Origin: Pseudomonadota bacterium
Lineage (GTDB): Bacteria; Desulfobacterota; Desulfobacteria; Desulfobacterales; Desulfobacteraceae
Direction: 5' to 3'
Assembly (NCBI GenBank): GCA_018816605.1
Contig: JAHIVS010000033.1
Coordinates: forward strand, 1 to 8,914
Length of the DNA: 8,914 nucleotides
This document shows positions 1 through 7,713 of the stretch, in pieces (the stretch's first letter is position 1; each line of letters opens with the position of its first letter). The notes under the pieces are model-generated. The model made no database searches. It was not told the DNA's origin and saw only the letters and a list, made by a program, of their open reading frames with translations. A program made the translations under genes and the position numbers.

Positions 1-980
1 CCATGCGAATGATCCCCATTAAAGCCACGTTTATGAAAATGATCCGGCTTGTAAGGGATTTGGCAAAAAAATCAGGGAAAGATGTCAATTTGAATATGTC
101 CGGGGAAGATACAGAGATCGACAGAAATGTTGTGGATGCGCTATATGAGCCCATGGTTCATATGATCCGGAATTCGGTTGATCACGGCATCGAGGCACCG
201 TCTGACCGCCTTTCCCAGAAAAAGCCTTCCCAGGGAGAAATTTTACTTCGCGCCTATCATAAAGGCGGGCATATTATTATAGAAATAGCGGATGACGGGA
301 AAGGACTGGACCGGGACAAAATTACTGAAAAAGCAAAAAGCATAGGGCTTGCCACAGGTGGTGAACAAATGACCGATGCCCAGGTATATGACTTGATCCT
401 TCACCCGGGGTTTTCCACGGCCAAAGAGGTCACCGATGTTTCGGGCCGGGGGGTGGGCATGGATGTGGTCAAGGACGGGATTGAAAAATTTCGGGGTCAC
501 CTGAGCATTGCCTCAAAAAAAGGCAGAGGAACAAAGTTTACCATCAGTCTTCCCCTCACACTGGCGATTATCGACGGGATGCTGGTCCGGGTAGACAACC
601 AAAGATATGTGATACCGACCATTTCCATTCAAAAAGCCTTTAAACCCGGCTATGAAGATTGTTTTACCATTGAAGGCAAAGCAGAGATGGTCAAGGACCG
701 GGGAAGTCTTGTTCCCGTCATCCGGCTCAGCGAGATCTATCAGAGCGGCGAAGGGAAAAAGCCGATTCAGGAGGGGCTTGTGGTGGTGGTGGAGTCAAAG
801 GATGAGAAAAGAGCCCTTCTCATTGACGAGCTCCTGGGCAAGGATGAATATGTGATCAAAAGCCTGGGAAAAAATCTTGAGGATGTGGAGGGGATTGCCG
901 GCGGTGCCATTCTTTCCGACGGTAGGGTCGGACTTATCCTCGATATCCATGGAATTTTCAGTATCGTCTCCAGGGCCTAA
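1..980 (+). CDS. cheA: Chemotaxis histidine kinase CheA, C-terminal part (5' end outside window)
   Basis: CheA is the cytoplasmic kinase of chemoreceptor arrays; it phosphorylates itself and passes phosphate to CheY and CheB. The visible 325 residues (reading from base 3) begin at the end of the dimerisation region with the MRMIPI motif that precedes the ATPase domain in CheA. The ATPase domain follows: N box RNSVDHGIE (about 56-64), G1 box DDGKG (97-101) and G2 box GRGVGMD (148-154), ending near TLAI (186-189). Residues about 190-325 form the CheW-like regulatory domain that docks to CheW and receptors. The Hpt domain with the phosphorylated histidine, the P2 region and most of the dimerisation domain lie upstream. 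The frame is open to base 1, so the first ATG is probably internal. cheD starts 32 bases downstream. All three ATP-binding boxes are intact, so the kinase looks functional. Identification is very secure. Confidence 0.96.
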   Translation, partial: MRMIPIKATFMKMIRLVRDLAKKSGKDVNLNMSGEDTEIDRNVVDALYEPMVHMIRNSVDHGIEAPSDRLSQKKPSQGEILLRAYHKGGHIIIEIADDGKGLDRDKITEKAKSIGLATGGEQMTDAQVYDLILHPGFSTAKEVTDVSGRGVGMDVVKDGIEKFRGHLSIASKKGRGTKFTISLPLTLAIIDGMLVRVDNQRYVIPTISIQKAFKPGYEDCFTIEGKAEMVKDRGSLVPVIRLSEIYQSGEGKKPIQEGLVVVVESKDEKRALLIDELLGKDEYVIKSLGKNLEDVEGIAGGAILSDGRVGLILDIHGIFSIVSRA

Positions 981-1012
981 GGGTTAAGGTGGAAATCGAA
1001 AAGGGATAGAAA

Positions 1013-1492
1013 ATGAAACAGATTGTGGGTGTCGCAGATATGAAGGTGAGCAATAAGACGGAGGAGTCGATTATCACGTATTCCCTTGGATCCTGCATCG
1101 GACTTGTTGTATACGACCCGGTTGTTAAGGTCGGCGGGATTCTGCACTATATGCTGCCCGAGTCTTCCATTGATACGGAGAAGGCGGCTGCCAGGCCCTA
1201 TATGTTCGCCGATTCCGGGATACCCCGATTGTTTAAGACAGCGTATGCTCTGGGAGCTGTTAAACACCGGATGATGGTTTATGTTGCAGGAGGGGCTGAA
1301 ATTCTGGATCAGGGCGGGTTTTTCAACATTGGCAAACGAAATTACATGGCGCTGAAAAAATTGTTTTTTAAGAACAACGTGATCATCCATAAGCAGGATG
1401 TCGGCGGGAACACAAACAGGACCGTCCGGCTTGAAATTGCAACCGGTGAGATTTATGTAAAAACATCCGGGGCAAAGGAGGTGAAAATATGA
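1013..1492 (+). CDS. cheD: Chemoreceptor glutamine deamidase CheD
   Basis: CheD deamidates specific glutamines of methyl-accepting chemotaxis receptors to glutamates, which tunes receptor signalling. In some bacteria it also binds and stimulates a CheC-type CheY-P phosphatase. The 159-residue product has normal family length. The catalytic residues can be placed by comparison with Thermotoga CheD: Thr22, Cys28 in the LGSCIGL motif and His45 in GGILHYMLP. The conserved VAGGAEI (about 91-97) and NIGKRN (about 105-110) motifs are also present. A purine-rich ribosome site, AAGGGA (1001-1006), lies six bases before the ATG. The 3' end overlaps the next gene by four bases (ATGA), implying translational coupling. 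No cheC is visible, but a CheX-type phosphatase is encoded in the same operon. Confidence 0.96.
   Translation: MKQIVGVADMKVSNKTEESIITYSLGSCIGLVVYDPVVKVGGILHYMLPESSIDTEKAAARPYMFADSGIPRLFKTAYALGAVKHRMMVYVAGGAEILDQGGFFNIGKRNYMALKKLFFKNNVIIHKQDVGGNTNRTVRLEIATGEIYVKTSGAKEVKI
1474..1483 (+). promoter_or_regulatory. Strong ribosome binding site for the HDOD gene
   Basis: AAAGGAGGTG is a near-perfect Shine-Dalgarno sequence. It lies inside the end of cheD, five bases before the ATG at 1489. It fixes the start of the HDOD gene and suggests efficient translation on top of the stop/start overlap. Confidence 0.85.
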
Positions 1493-2337
1493 CCTCCCTT
1501 CGATTGCTGATGAAAGAGATCCAAAATTTAAAACCGATCCCGGCAGTGGTCACCCAGTTGCTTTCCGCGGTGGACAGTCCGGGCAGTTCAATGGAAGATA
1601 TTGCCAATGTGATTCAATACGACCCGGCTATCACGGCCAGTCTTTTGAAAACCTGTAATTGCGCTTATTTCGGACTTAAAGTTCCGGCAGAGTCCATTAA
1701 GGATGCCGTCAATATGCTGGGCATTGACCAGGTGACGGAACTGGCACTGATAAAATCCGGGGCCCAGGCGCTGTCCGGCCGCCACCAGGGATATGGTTTG
1801 GAACAAGGGGAGATGTGGAAATATTCGGTGTCATCGGCCATGATCACAAAGATAGTTGCAGCAAAGCTGGGTCTGAAAAACAAAAACACCCTTTTCACAT
1901 CTGCCCTGATCAAAGACATCGGGAAAATTGTTTTGGAAAAGCATGTGGCGGATGCATCTGAAAAAATAACCCATTTGGTTAAAAATAAAAAGTATAGCTT
2001 CCAGGAGGCGGAAAAAAAAGTATTGGGGATCGACCATGCGGAACTGGGGGCCATGATTGCCAAAATATGGAAGTTCAGTCCGAGAATGATTAAAATCATC
2101 CGGCACCATCACCTGGCCGATGAAAGCAGGGTCAGTGATAGGGAAATCGCAGCAATTTATCTTGGGGACTGTATCTGCATGATGATGGGAAGTGGTGTGG
2201 GTGCAGATGGTCTGGCCTACCGGTTTAAGGATCAGGCGATGAAAAGTTTGGGCGTAACCGCAACGGATATTTTGATGATGATTGCAGAATTCGGCATCAA
2301 TCTGCAAAAAGTTGACGCCTTTTTACAGATGGCCTAA
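1489..2337 (+). CDS. HDOD-domain protein in chemotaxis operon, degenerate HD site
   Basis: HDOD domains are relatives of HD phosphohydrolases that generally act as signalling or protein-binding modules; their biochemical role is often unknown. The product is 282 residues and almost entirely HDOD. It shows the N-terminal LKPIPAVVTQLL segment (about 14-25), the IQYDPAITASLLKTCN stretch (about 42-57), SIKDAVNMLGIDQV (about 69-82) and, late, IDHAELG plus RHHH (about 181-208). The usual first histidine after the conserved Trp is Tyr112 (WKYS), and the HD dyad is Lys142-Asp143 (IKDIGK). The metal site is therefore incomplete and phosphohydrolase activity is unlikely. There is no signal peptide or membrane segment. 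Its position between cheD and cheY, with coupled translation, points to a role in taxis signalling; that role is inferred. The family call is firm. Confidence 0.9.
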   Translation: MTSLRLLMKEIQNLKPIPAVVTQLLSAVDSPGSSMEDIANVIQYDPAITASLLKTCNCAYFGLKVPAESIKDAVNMLGIDQVTELALIKSGAQALSGRHQGYGLEQGEMWKYSVSSAMITKIVAAKLGLKNKNTLFTSALIKDIGKIVLEKHVADASEKITHLVKNKKYSFQEAEKKVLGIDHAELGAMIAKIWKFSPRMIKIIRHHHLADESRVSDREIAAIYLGDCICMMMGSGVGADGLAYRFKDQAMKSLGVTATDILMMIAEFGINLQKVDAFLQMA

Positions 2338-2740
2338 ACACAAACACAGGAAAAAACAATGTCATATTCAATATTGATAGTGGATGATTCTCTGCCCATG
2401 AGATCTGTCATAAAGCGGACCTTGAAGGCTGCGGGGTATGGAAATTCCGAGCTGCTGGAAGCCGCCGATGGCAAACAGGCAATGGAACTGATGAAAAACA
2501 ACTGGATTGATCTGGTCATCACCGACTACAATATGCCGGTTATGAATGGTCTTGAGTTTGTCAAAGCCATAAAAAAGCAGGATCTGTCAAAGGAGATACC
2601 GGTAGTGGTGGTTTCAACGGAAGGCAATGAGTCAAAAATCAAGGAATTTATGGACTGCGGTGCCGTGGGCTACATCACAAAACCCTTTACGCCAGAGGCA
2701 ATCAGAGATTTAATAGTTAGGATTCTTGGAGAAGCCAATT

Positions 2741-4254
<1,514 letters not shown>

Positions 4255-4401
4255 GGATTTATTTTCTCCACTTTCGGACTTCGGCTTTACCGGAGCGGGT
4301 CAGGCTTTTTTATTGTGCTTTTGATCAATAGTTGAGGATCAGACGGAACAAAATGCAATAAAGAAAACCCCATGTAAAATCAACCAACTCCGAAAGTTGA
4401 G
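4255..4401. other. Convergent intergenic region with imperfect inverted repeat
   Basis: This 147-base gap separates cheB from the convergent UPF0316 gene. No gene is seen. CTCCACTTTCGGA (4266-4278) and TCCGAAAGTTGAG (4389-4401) are reverse complements at 12 of 13 positions, about 110 bases apart. A small local hairpin is possible at 4279-4295 (CTTCGG, five-base loop, CCGGAG), and TTTTTT occurs at 4305-4310. These look like transcription-end structures, but no textbook terminator is present. Confidence 0.5.
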
Positions 4402-4413
4402 TTATTTTTTTTT
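4385..4413 (+). terminator. Possible terminator of the chemotaxis operon
   Basis: CAACT (4385-4389), a five-base loop and AGTTG (4395-4399) can form a short stem, followed after GAGTTA by nine T (4405-4413). The T run is also the codons for the last three lysines of the convergent UPF0316 gene. The stem is short and poor in G/C, so this is only a candidate. The distant arm at 4266-4278 could form an alternative, longer stem. Confidence 0.3.
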
Positions 4414-4962
4414 AAACACACTGCGCCACCCGCCCATGGGGGTGTAAATGGGTTTTAAAACTGCGCTCACATCCCTTGCCTGCTCAACAATGTAAAATAT
4501 CTGGTCATCCATTTTTTTTGCCGCCGGTAGTATCCATTTTAAATCACGACGGCGGCAGGCAATGTAGAGTTCACTGACAGGACCTTTCATCCCTTCCCCG
4601 ATAAAGATGGTAACCGGCTGTCCTTTTTGACGCAGAAAATCCGAAATTTCCGGTCCGGCTCTTCGGGTTATAAGTTTTAAAATGATGATGCCAAAGGCCA
4701 GTTTGCGTTCAACAAGAATCCCCACAACATTCCCCGTTGCATATCCAAAGGCATAGAATACCACCAGGATCGGTTTTTCCGTGACCTGGTTGAATACGGT
4801 GCTTGCCACCAAAACCCAGATCGTTATTTCAAAAAGAGCCAGTACAAAAGAGATGGCAGTTCTGCCCTGCACTGTCATAATGGTGCGGACCGTTCCGATG
4901 GAAACATCGCAGATCCTTGCAAAAAATATGGTGAATCCGGTCACAAACAAAGTATAATCCAT
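4402..4962 (-). CDS. UPF0316 (DUF5698-DUF2179) family membrane protein, function unknown
   Basis: The 186-residue product matches the UPF0316 pattern (Bacillus YebE-like): a membrane N-terminal half and a soluble DUF2179-type C-terminal half. Three hydrophobic segments lie at about 5-24, 36-57 and 63-84. The DVSIGTVRTIMTVQGR stretch (about 19-34) and the YAFGYATGNVVGILVERKLAFG stretch (about 70-91) are typical of the family. Residues about 105-165 form the small alpha/beta domain. The end is basic (FKKK). No enzymatic motif is seen and the molecular role of the family is unknown. The ATG has only a distant ribosome site (AAGGA, about 15 bases before it). It lies 97 bases downstream of the diadenylate cyclase gene on the same strand and is probably co-transcribed with it. 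That makes a connection to c-di-AMP signalling or ion/osmotic balance a reasonable but untested inference. Confidence 0.85.
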   Translation of the reverse strand: MDYTLFVTGFTIFFARICDVSIGTVRTIMTVQGRTAISFVLALFEITIWVLVASTVFNQVTEKPILVVFYAFGYATGNVVGILVERKLAFGIIILKLITRRAGPEISDFLRQKGQPVTIFIGEGMKGPVSELYIACRRRDLKWILPAAKKMDDQIFYIVEQARDVSAVLKPIYTPMGGWRSVFKKK

Positions 4963-5059
4963 TTTGAATAAAACAAATCCTTTTAATAATTTGAATTGCG
5001 GTTATGGCCCAAGCGATCTACCGATACCAATTTGCCCTGGGACACTTTTTTTTGACGGG
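4963..5059. other. Short gap between the cyclase and UPF0316 genes
   Basis: These 97 bases contain no gene and no clear terminator or promoter. A run of eight T (5046-5053) and scattered GCCC/GGGC pairs are visible, but no stable stem adjoins a T tract on the complement. Co-transcription of the two - strand genes is therefore plausible. Confidence 0.4.
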
Positions 5060-6247
5060 CTAATTTAAAGCAGACGGTTTTTCTTTTTTCTCTAGGGTAA
5101 GCTGGATTTTCGATGGGTGAATATTCACAACCTGAATTCTGCTGTTGGGAAGATTTATATTGCCGGTGTTAACCGCATAAAAAGAGGTCCCGGCCCGGGC
5201 GGAAAATAAATCAATGACAGAACTGACATTGTTCTCATTCAACAGGCTGACATCCTTTCTCAATCCCCGGCAGGTGATGGTGATTTTGGGGTCTGCCGGT
5301 TCTGATATCACAAGATTTGCCGGTATACTTTTGTACCGTACGGGCAAATCAATTGTCCTTTCAAAGTTCTGCTGGCCTGCAAAAATCAACCATAGGATAA
5401 AAACCGACACAAAAATGACGGACTTGATCTTGTACCGCTTTGTAAACCAGGACCTTATTTTTGCCGCGATATCCAAGGTCGGTTCTTTTTGTTCCTGGGA
5501 CATATCGGCCAGTAATTTTGACAATTCTTCCGGACGTTTTGTTTTCTGGAAGGTCTCTTGTGAAAAAAAAGAAACATCCCCCCTTTCTTCGGAAATGATC
5601 AAAACACCTGCGTCACATTGTTCTGTCAGGCCCAGGGCTGCTCTGTGTCGTGTTCCCCATTCCTGGGGAAGGTCCTCCCGAATCGAAAGGGGCAGGTAAC
5701 AGGAAACCTTTACAATTTTTCCGTTTGAAACGAGGATAGCACCGTCATGGAGGGGTGATTCCTTGTTAAACACGGAATATAAAATCTCAGGTCGGAGATC
5801 ACATTCCATGGCGGTCCCCCGGGTGATCAACTCAAAGACCCGGTCGGATCTTTCAAAAACGATGACAGCCCCCAGCTTTTTCTTGCCGGCCTCAAACGCC
5901 CAGCTGACAAGTCCGTGAATCCATTCAATGGTGCCTGGCTCCTGTTTGATTCCAAAGGTTTTCATGGGATTAAACCGCTCAAGAATCTGGCGGATTTCTT
6001 TTTGAAACAAAATGATCAAAAGGATCACAAAGACCTGCCACAGGATCTGGAAGACCCATGTGGTGAGGAAAAGCCCCCAGGCGTTGGCGATAAGGAAGAC
6101 CCCGCTTAGGGCAACAATGCCGATCAGGGCCTTGAATGCCTGTGTTCCCCAGAACCAGATATAAAATTGATATGAAATGATGGTAATAAAAAGGATATCA
6201 AGCATATCCGGCAATCTGATGTTGGAGAGTATGGCCATTAAGTTCAT
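5060..6247 (-). CDS. cdaA: Diadenylate cyclase (CdaA type) fused to a YbbR-like domain
   Basis: The enzyme makes cyclic di-AMP from two ATP at the inner membrane; c-di-AMP controls potassium and osmolyte balance in many bacteria. The 395-residue product has three N-terminal membrane helices (about 16-33, 37-56, 63-81), then a diadenylate cyclase domain (about 95-235) with both signature motifs, Asp168-Gly-Ala in LHDGAI and Arg200-His-Arg in GTRHRAALG, plus the late SEE motif (219-221). Ordinary CdaA proteins end soon after this, at about 270-280 residues. Here a linker is followed by a fourth hydrophobic helix (about 275-291) and an extracytoplasmic domain of about 95 residues resembling one YbbR repeat, as found in the separate CdaA regulator CdaR. 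The start is supported by GAAAGGA (6256-6262 on the complement), eight bases before the ATG. The cyclase call is secure; the YbbR identity of the tail rests on its position and sequence pattern. Confidence 0.93.
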   Translation of the reverse strand: MNLMAILSNIRLPDMLDILFITIISYQFYIWFWGTQAFKALIGIVALSGVFLIANAWGLFLTTWVFQILWQVFVILLIILFQKEIRQILERFNPMKTFGIKQEPGTIEWIHGLVSWAFEAGKKKLGAVIVFERSDRVFELITRGTAMECDLRPEILYSVFNKESPLHDGAILVSNGKIVKVSCYLPLSIREDLPQEWGTRHRAALGLTEQCDAGVLIISEERGDVSFFSQETFQKTKRPEELSKLLADMSQEQKEPTLDIAAKIRSWFTKRYKIKSVIFVSVFILWLIFAGQQNFERTIDLPVRYKSIPANLVISEPADPKITITCRGLRKDVSLLNENNVSSVIDLFSARAGTSFYAVNTGNINLPNSRIQVVNIHPSKIQLTLEKKEKPSALN

Positions 6248-6275
6248 CGATTTTTTCCTTTCAAATGTGGGAAGG

Positions 6276-6304
6276 ACAATACCACGATTGGCTTTTGTTT
6301 GCCA
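6276..6304 (-). promoter_or_regulatory. Candidate extended -10 promoter for cdaA
   Basis: On the complement, TGGTATTGT (-10 TATTGT at 6276-6281) carries the TGn extension of an extended -10 promoter. A weak -35, TGGCAA (6299-6304), lies 17 bases upstream. Transcription would begin near 6269 and leave a leader of about 20 bases containing the ribosome site. This is recognised by eye only. Confidence 0.35.
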
Positions 6305-6313
6305 TTGAAAAGG

Positions 6314-6344
6314 AGATGCCCATGGTTAAAAAAAAATGGCATCT
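6314..6344. repeat. Inverted repeat in the divergent promoter region
   Basis: AGATGCC (6314-6320) and GGCATCT (6338-6344) are exact reverse complements separated by 17 bases that include nine A. The symmetry extends to AAAA on the left and TTTT on the right with a two-base offset. It lies just upstream of the cdaA promoter candidate, so it could be an operator or a transcript hairpin. Confidence 0.45.
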
Positions 6345-6409
6345 TTTAAATATATCCTGCGATGGTGATGGGTATCGGCGGCAGAATTTCCGGGCTTGCC
6401 CTTGTTTGA

Positions 6410-6438
6410 TTGACATTACAGCCCCACTATTTTATTGT
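6410..6438 (+). promoter_or_regulatory. Candidate sigma70 promoter for the binding-protein/kinase operon
   Basis: A perfect -35 box TTGACA (6410-6415) is followed after exactly 17 bases by TATTGT (6433-6438), which matches four of six bases of the -10 consensus. Transcription would start near 6445. That is upstream of the GTG at 6496 but downstream of the in-frame ATGs at 6265, 6316 and 6322. If active, it supports the GTG start of the lipoprotein gene. Confidence 0.5.
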
Positions 6439-6484
6439 TTGGATGCAAAAAAACGGCATGGGAAAGATACGGATGATAAGAACA

Positions 6485-6490
6485 GGGGAG
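6485..6490 (+). promoter_or_regulatory. Ribosome binding site deciding the GTG start of the lipoprotein gene
   Basis: GGGGAG lies five bases before the GTG at 6496. Starting there places a lipoprotein signal peptide at the N-terminus of the product. The competing in-frame ATG at 6322 also has a good site (AAGGAG, 6310-6315), but it would put about 58 residues in front of the signal peptide. Confidence 0.6.
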
Positions 6491-6495
6491 AACGC

Positions 6496-7713
6496 GTGAT
6501 TCAGCGAATTCATACATGGGTGACGAAAAAATTCTCCATTGGACTGCTGTGCACCCTGATGATTTTGGGGGCTCTTTTGGGCTGTGACAACCCGGAAAAT
6601 TCTCTGTTTCCCCAGGAAAACAGGACCGGGATTACCCAGAATGAAATTCGCATCGGGTCTTCTCTGGCCCTGGGGGGCCATGCCGGCTACCTGGGCAGCC
6701 AGATGCTCCATGGTGCCCAGGCCTATATCAACCATATCAATGAAACCGGCGGTATCCACGGCCGGAAGATTAAGCTGATCGCCAGAGACGACGGCTATGA
6801 CCCCACCCGGTGCCTTTACAATACCCAGCAGCTCATTCTTGAAGAACAGGTGTTTTCGTTGTTCTGTTATGTGGGAACCCCTACGACGGTGCGGATTATC
6901 CCCCTGGTCAATGAGGCAAGAATTCCCCTTGTGGGGATGTTTACGGGTGCCAATCGGCTCAGGGAGCCCGTCAACCGCTATCTGATCAACATCAGGGCCT
7001 CCTATTACCAGGAAACAAAGGCGGCTGTGGATTATTTTGTCAAGGAGATGAAATTTGACAAGGTGGCGGTGTTTTACCAGTATGATGAGTACGGGTTTGA
7101 CGGCCTTCGGGGGACGGAAATCGCCCTGAAACCCTTTGGGCTGATTCCTGTTGCCAAAGGATCGTATGTCCGGGGAACCCTGGATGTGGAAGCCGGCCTT
7201 GAAAAAATTATGGTGTCCCGGGCCCAGGCCGTGGTCATGATCGGCACCTATGATTCCTGTGCCCGGTTTATCCAGCTTGCCCGGGACCAGAATTTTTCTC
7301 CGCTTTTTCACAATATGTCCTTTGTGGGATCCAAGGAACTTGCCAGAAGGCTTGGACCCATTGGGGAAGGGGTGCTGGTGACCCAGGTGGTGCCCCCCCC
7401 CAATGCCCAGGAAAATGATGAGACCCTTCCCGGCGTCACTGAATATAGCGACCTGTTAAAACAATATTACCCCCAGAGCCGTCCCAGTTTTGTGGGGCTT
7501 GAAGGCTATATCAATGCAAAAATTCTTGCCGAGGGACTCAAACGGGCTGGGAAAGAGATTACCCGGGAAAAATTTATCCAGGCCATTGAGTCCATCAACA
7601 ACTTTGACCTGGGTATTTTAAACCCCTTGTCCTTTGGAATGAACGACTACCAGGGCCTGGATCGGGTTTATATTACAAAAATCAAACAGGGGCAACTGGT
7701 GCTGATCAAATGA
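6496..7713 (+). CDS. Substrate-binding lipoprotein of the branched-chain amino acid (Peripla_BP_6) family
   Basis: The 405-residue product is a periplasmic ligand-binding protein of the type used by Leu/Ile/Val and amide uptake systems. From the GTG start, a basic segment and hydrophobic core (about 13-28) end in the lipobox LLGC with Cys30 as the lipidated residue. The mature part begins with EIRIGSSLALGG and contains INHINETGGIHGRKI, the RDDGYDP motif after strand two and the GTPTT motif in the ligand cleft, all typical of this family. It spans both lobes and looks complete. No permease or ATPase gene lies nearby. The next gene is a histidine kinase that overlaps this one by four bases, so the protein may present a ligand to that sensor. 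Asp follows the lipid-bearing Cys, which in enterobacteria means retention in the inner membrane. The frame is open back to 6265, but the signal peptide favours the GTG. The ligand cannot be told from sequence. Confidence 0.85.
   Translation: MIQRIHTWVTKKFSIGLLCTLMILGALLGCDNPENSLFPQENRTGITQNEIRIGSSLALGGHAGYLGSQMLHGAQAYINHINETGGIHGRKIKLIARDDGYDPTRCLYNTQQLILEEQVFSLFCYVGTPTTVRIIPLVNEARIPLVGMFTGANRLREPVNRYLINIRASYYQETKAAVDYFVKEMKFDKVAVFYQYDEYGFDGLRGTEIALKPFGLIPVAKGSYVRGTLDVEAGLEKIMVSRAQAVVMIGTYDSCARFIQLARDQNFSPLFHNMSFVGSKELARRLGPIGEGVLVTQVVPPPNAQENDETLPGVTEYSDLLKQYYPQSRPSFVGLEGYINAKILAEGLKRAGKEITREKFIQAIESINNFDLGILNPLSFGMNDYQGLDRVYITKIKQGQLVLIK

Larger units (their letters stand above)
6248..6495. 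other. Divergent intergenic region between cdaA and the lipoprotein gene
   Basis: These 248 bases hold the promoter candidates for both directions, the inverted repeat at 6314-6344 and the lipoprotein ribosome site. The + frame is open throughout, so parts could encode an N-terminal extension from ATG 6322, but the predicted peptide there is rich in Cys, Arg and Lys and looks non-native for a secreted protein. Confidence 0.55.

Noticed and set aside
1665..2307. Two - strand frames opposite the HDOD gene
   Set aside because: They are shadows of a well-supported coding frame and lie against the direction of the operon.
2726..2740. TTG start for the cheX-type gene
   Set aside because: The ATG at 2741 has GGAGAA at proper spacing, and that site would lie within the TTG-initiated coding sequence.
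5010..5059. Terminator between the cyclase and UPF0316 genes
   Set aside because: The T run is on the + strand and no stable stem precedes a T tract on the transcribed - strand.
5214..5699. + strand open frame of 161 codons inside the cyclase gene
   Set aside because: It is antisense to the DAC and YbbR-like regions, has no good ribosome site and shows no recognisable motif.
6265..6495. N-terminal extension of the binding protein from ATG 6265
   Set aside because: It would bury the lipoprotein signal peptide about 100 residues inside the protein, and a promoter candidate lies within it.
6427..7311. Long open frame on the - strand (294 codons) opposite the lipoprotein gene
   Set aside because: The peptide is rich in His, Pro, Gly and Asn with no recognisable domain, and the + strand frame encodes a clear binding protein.
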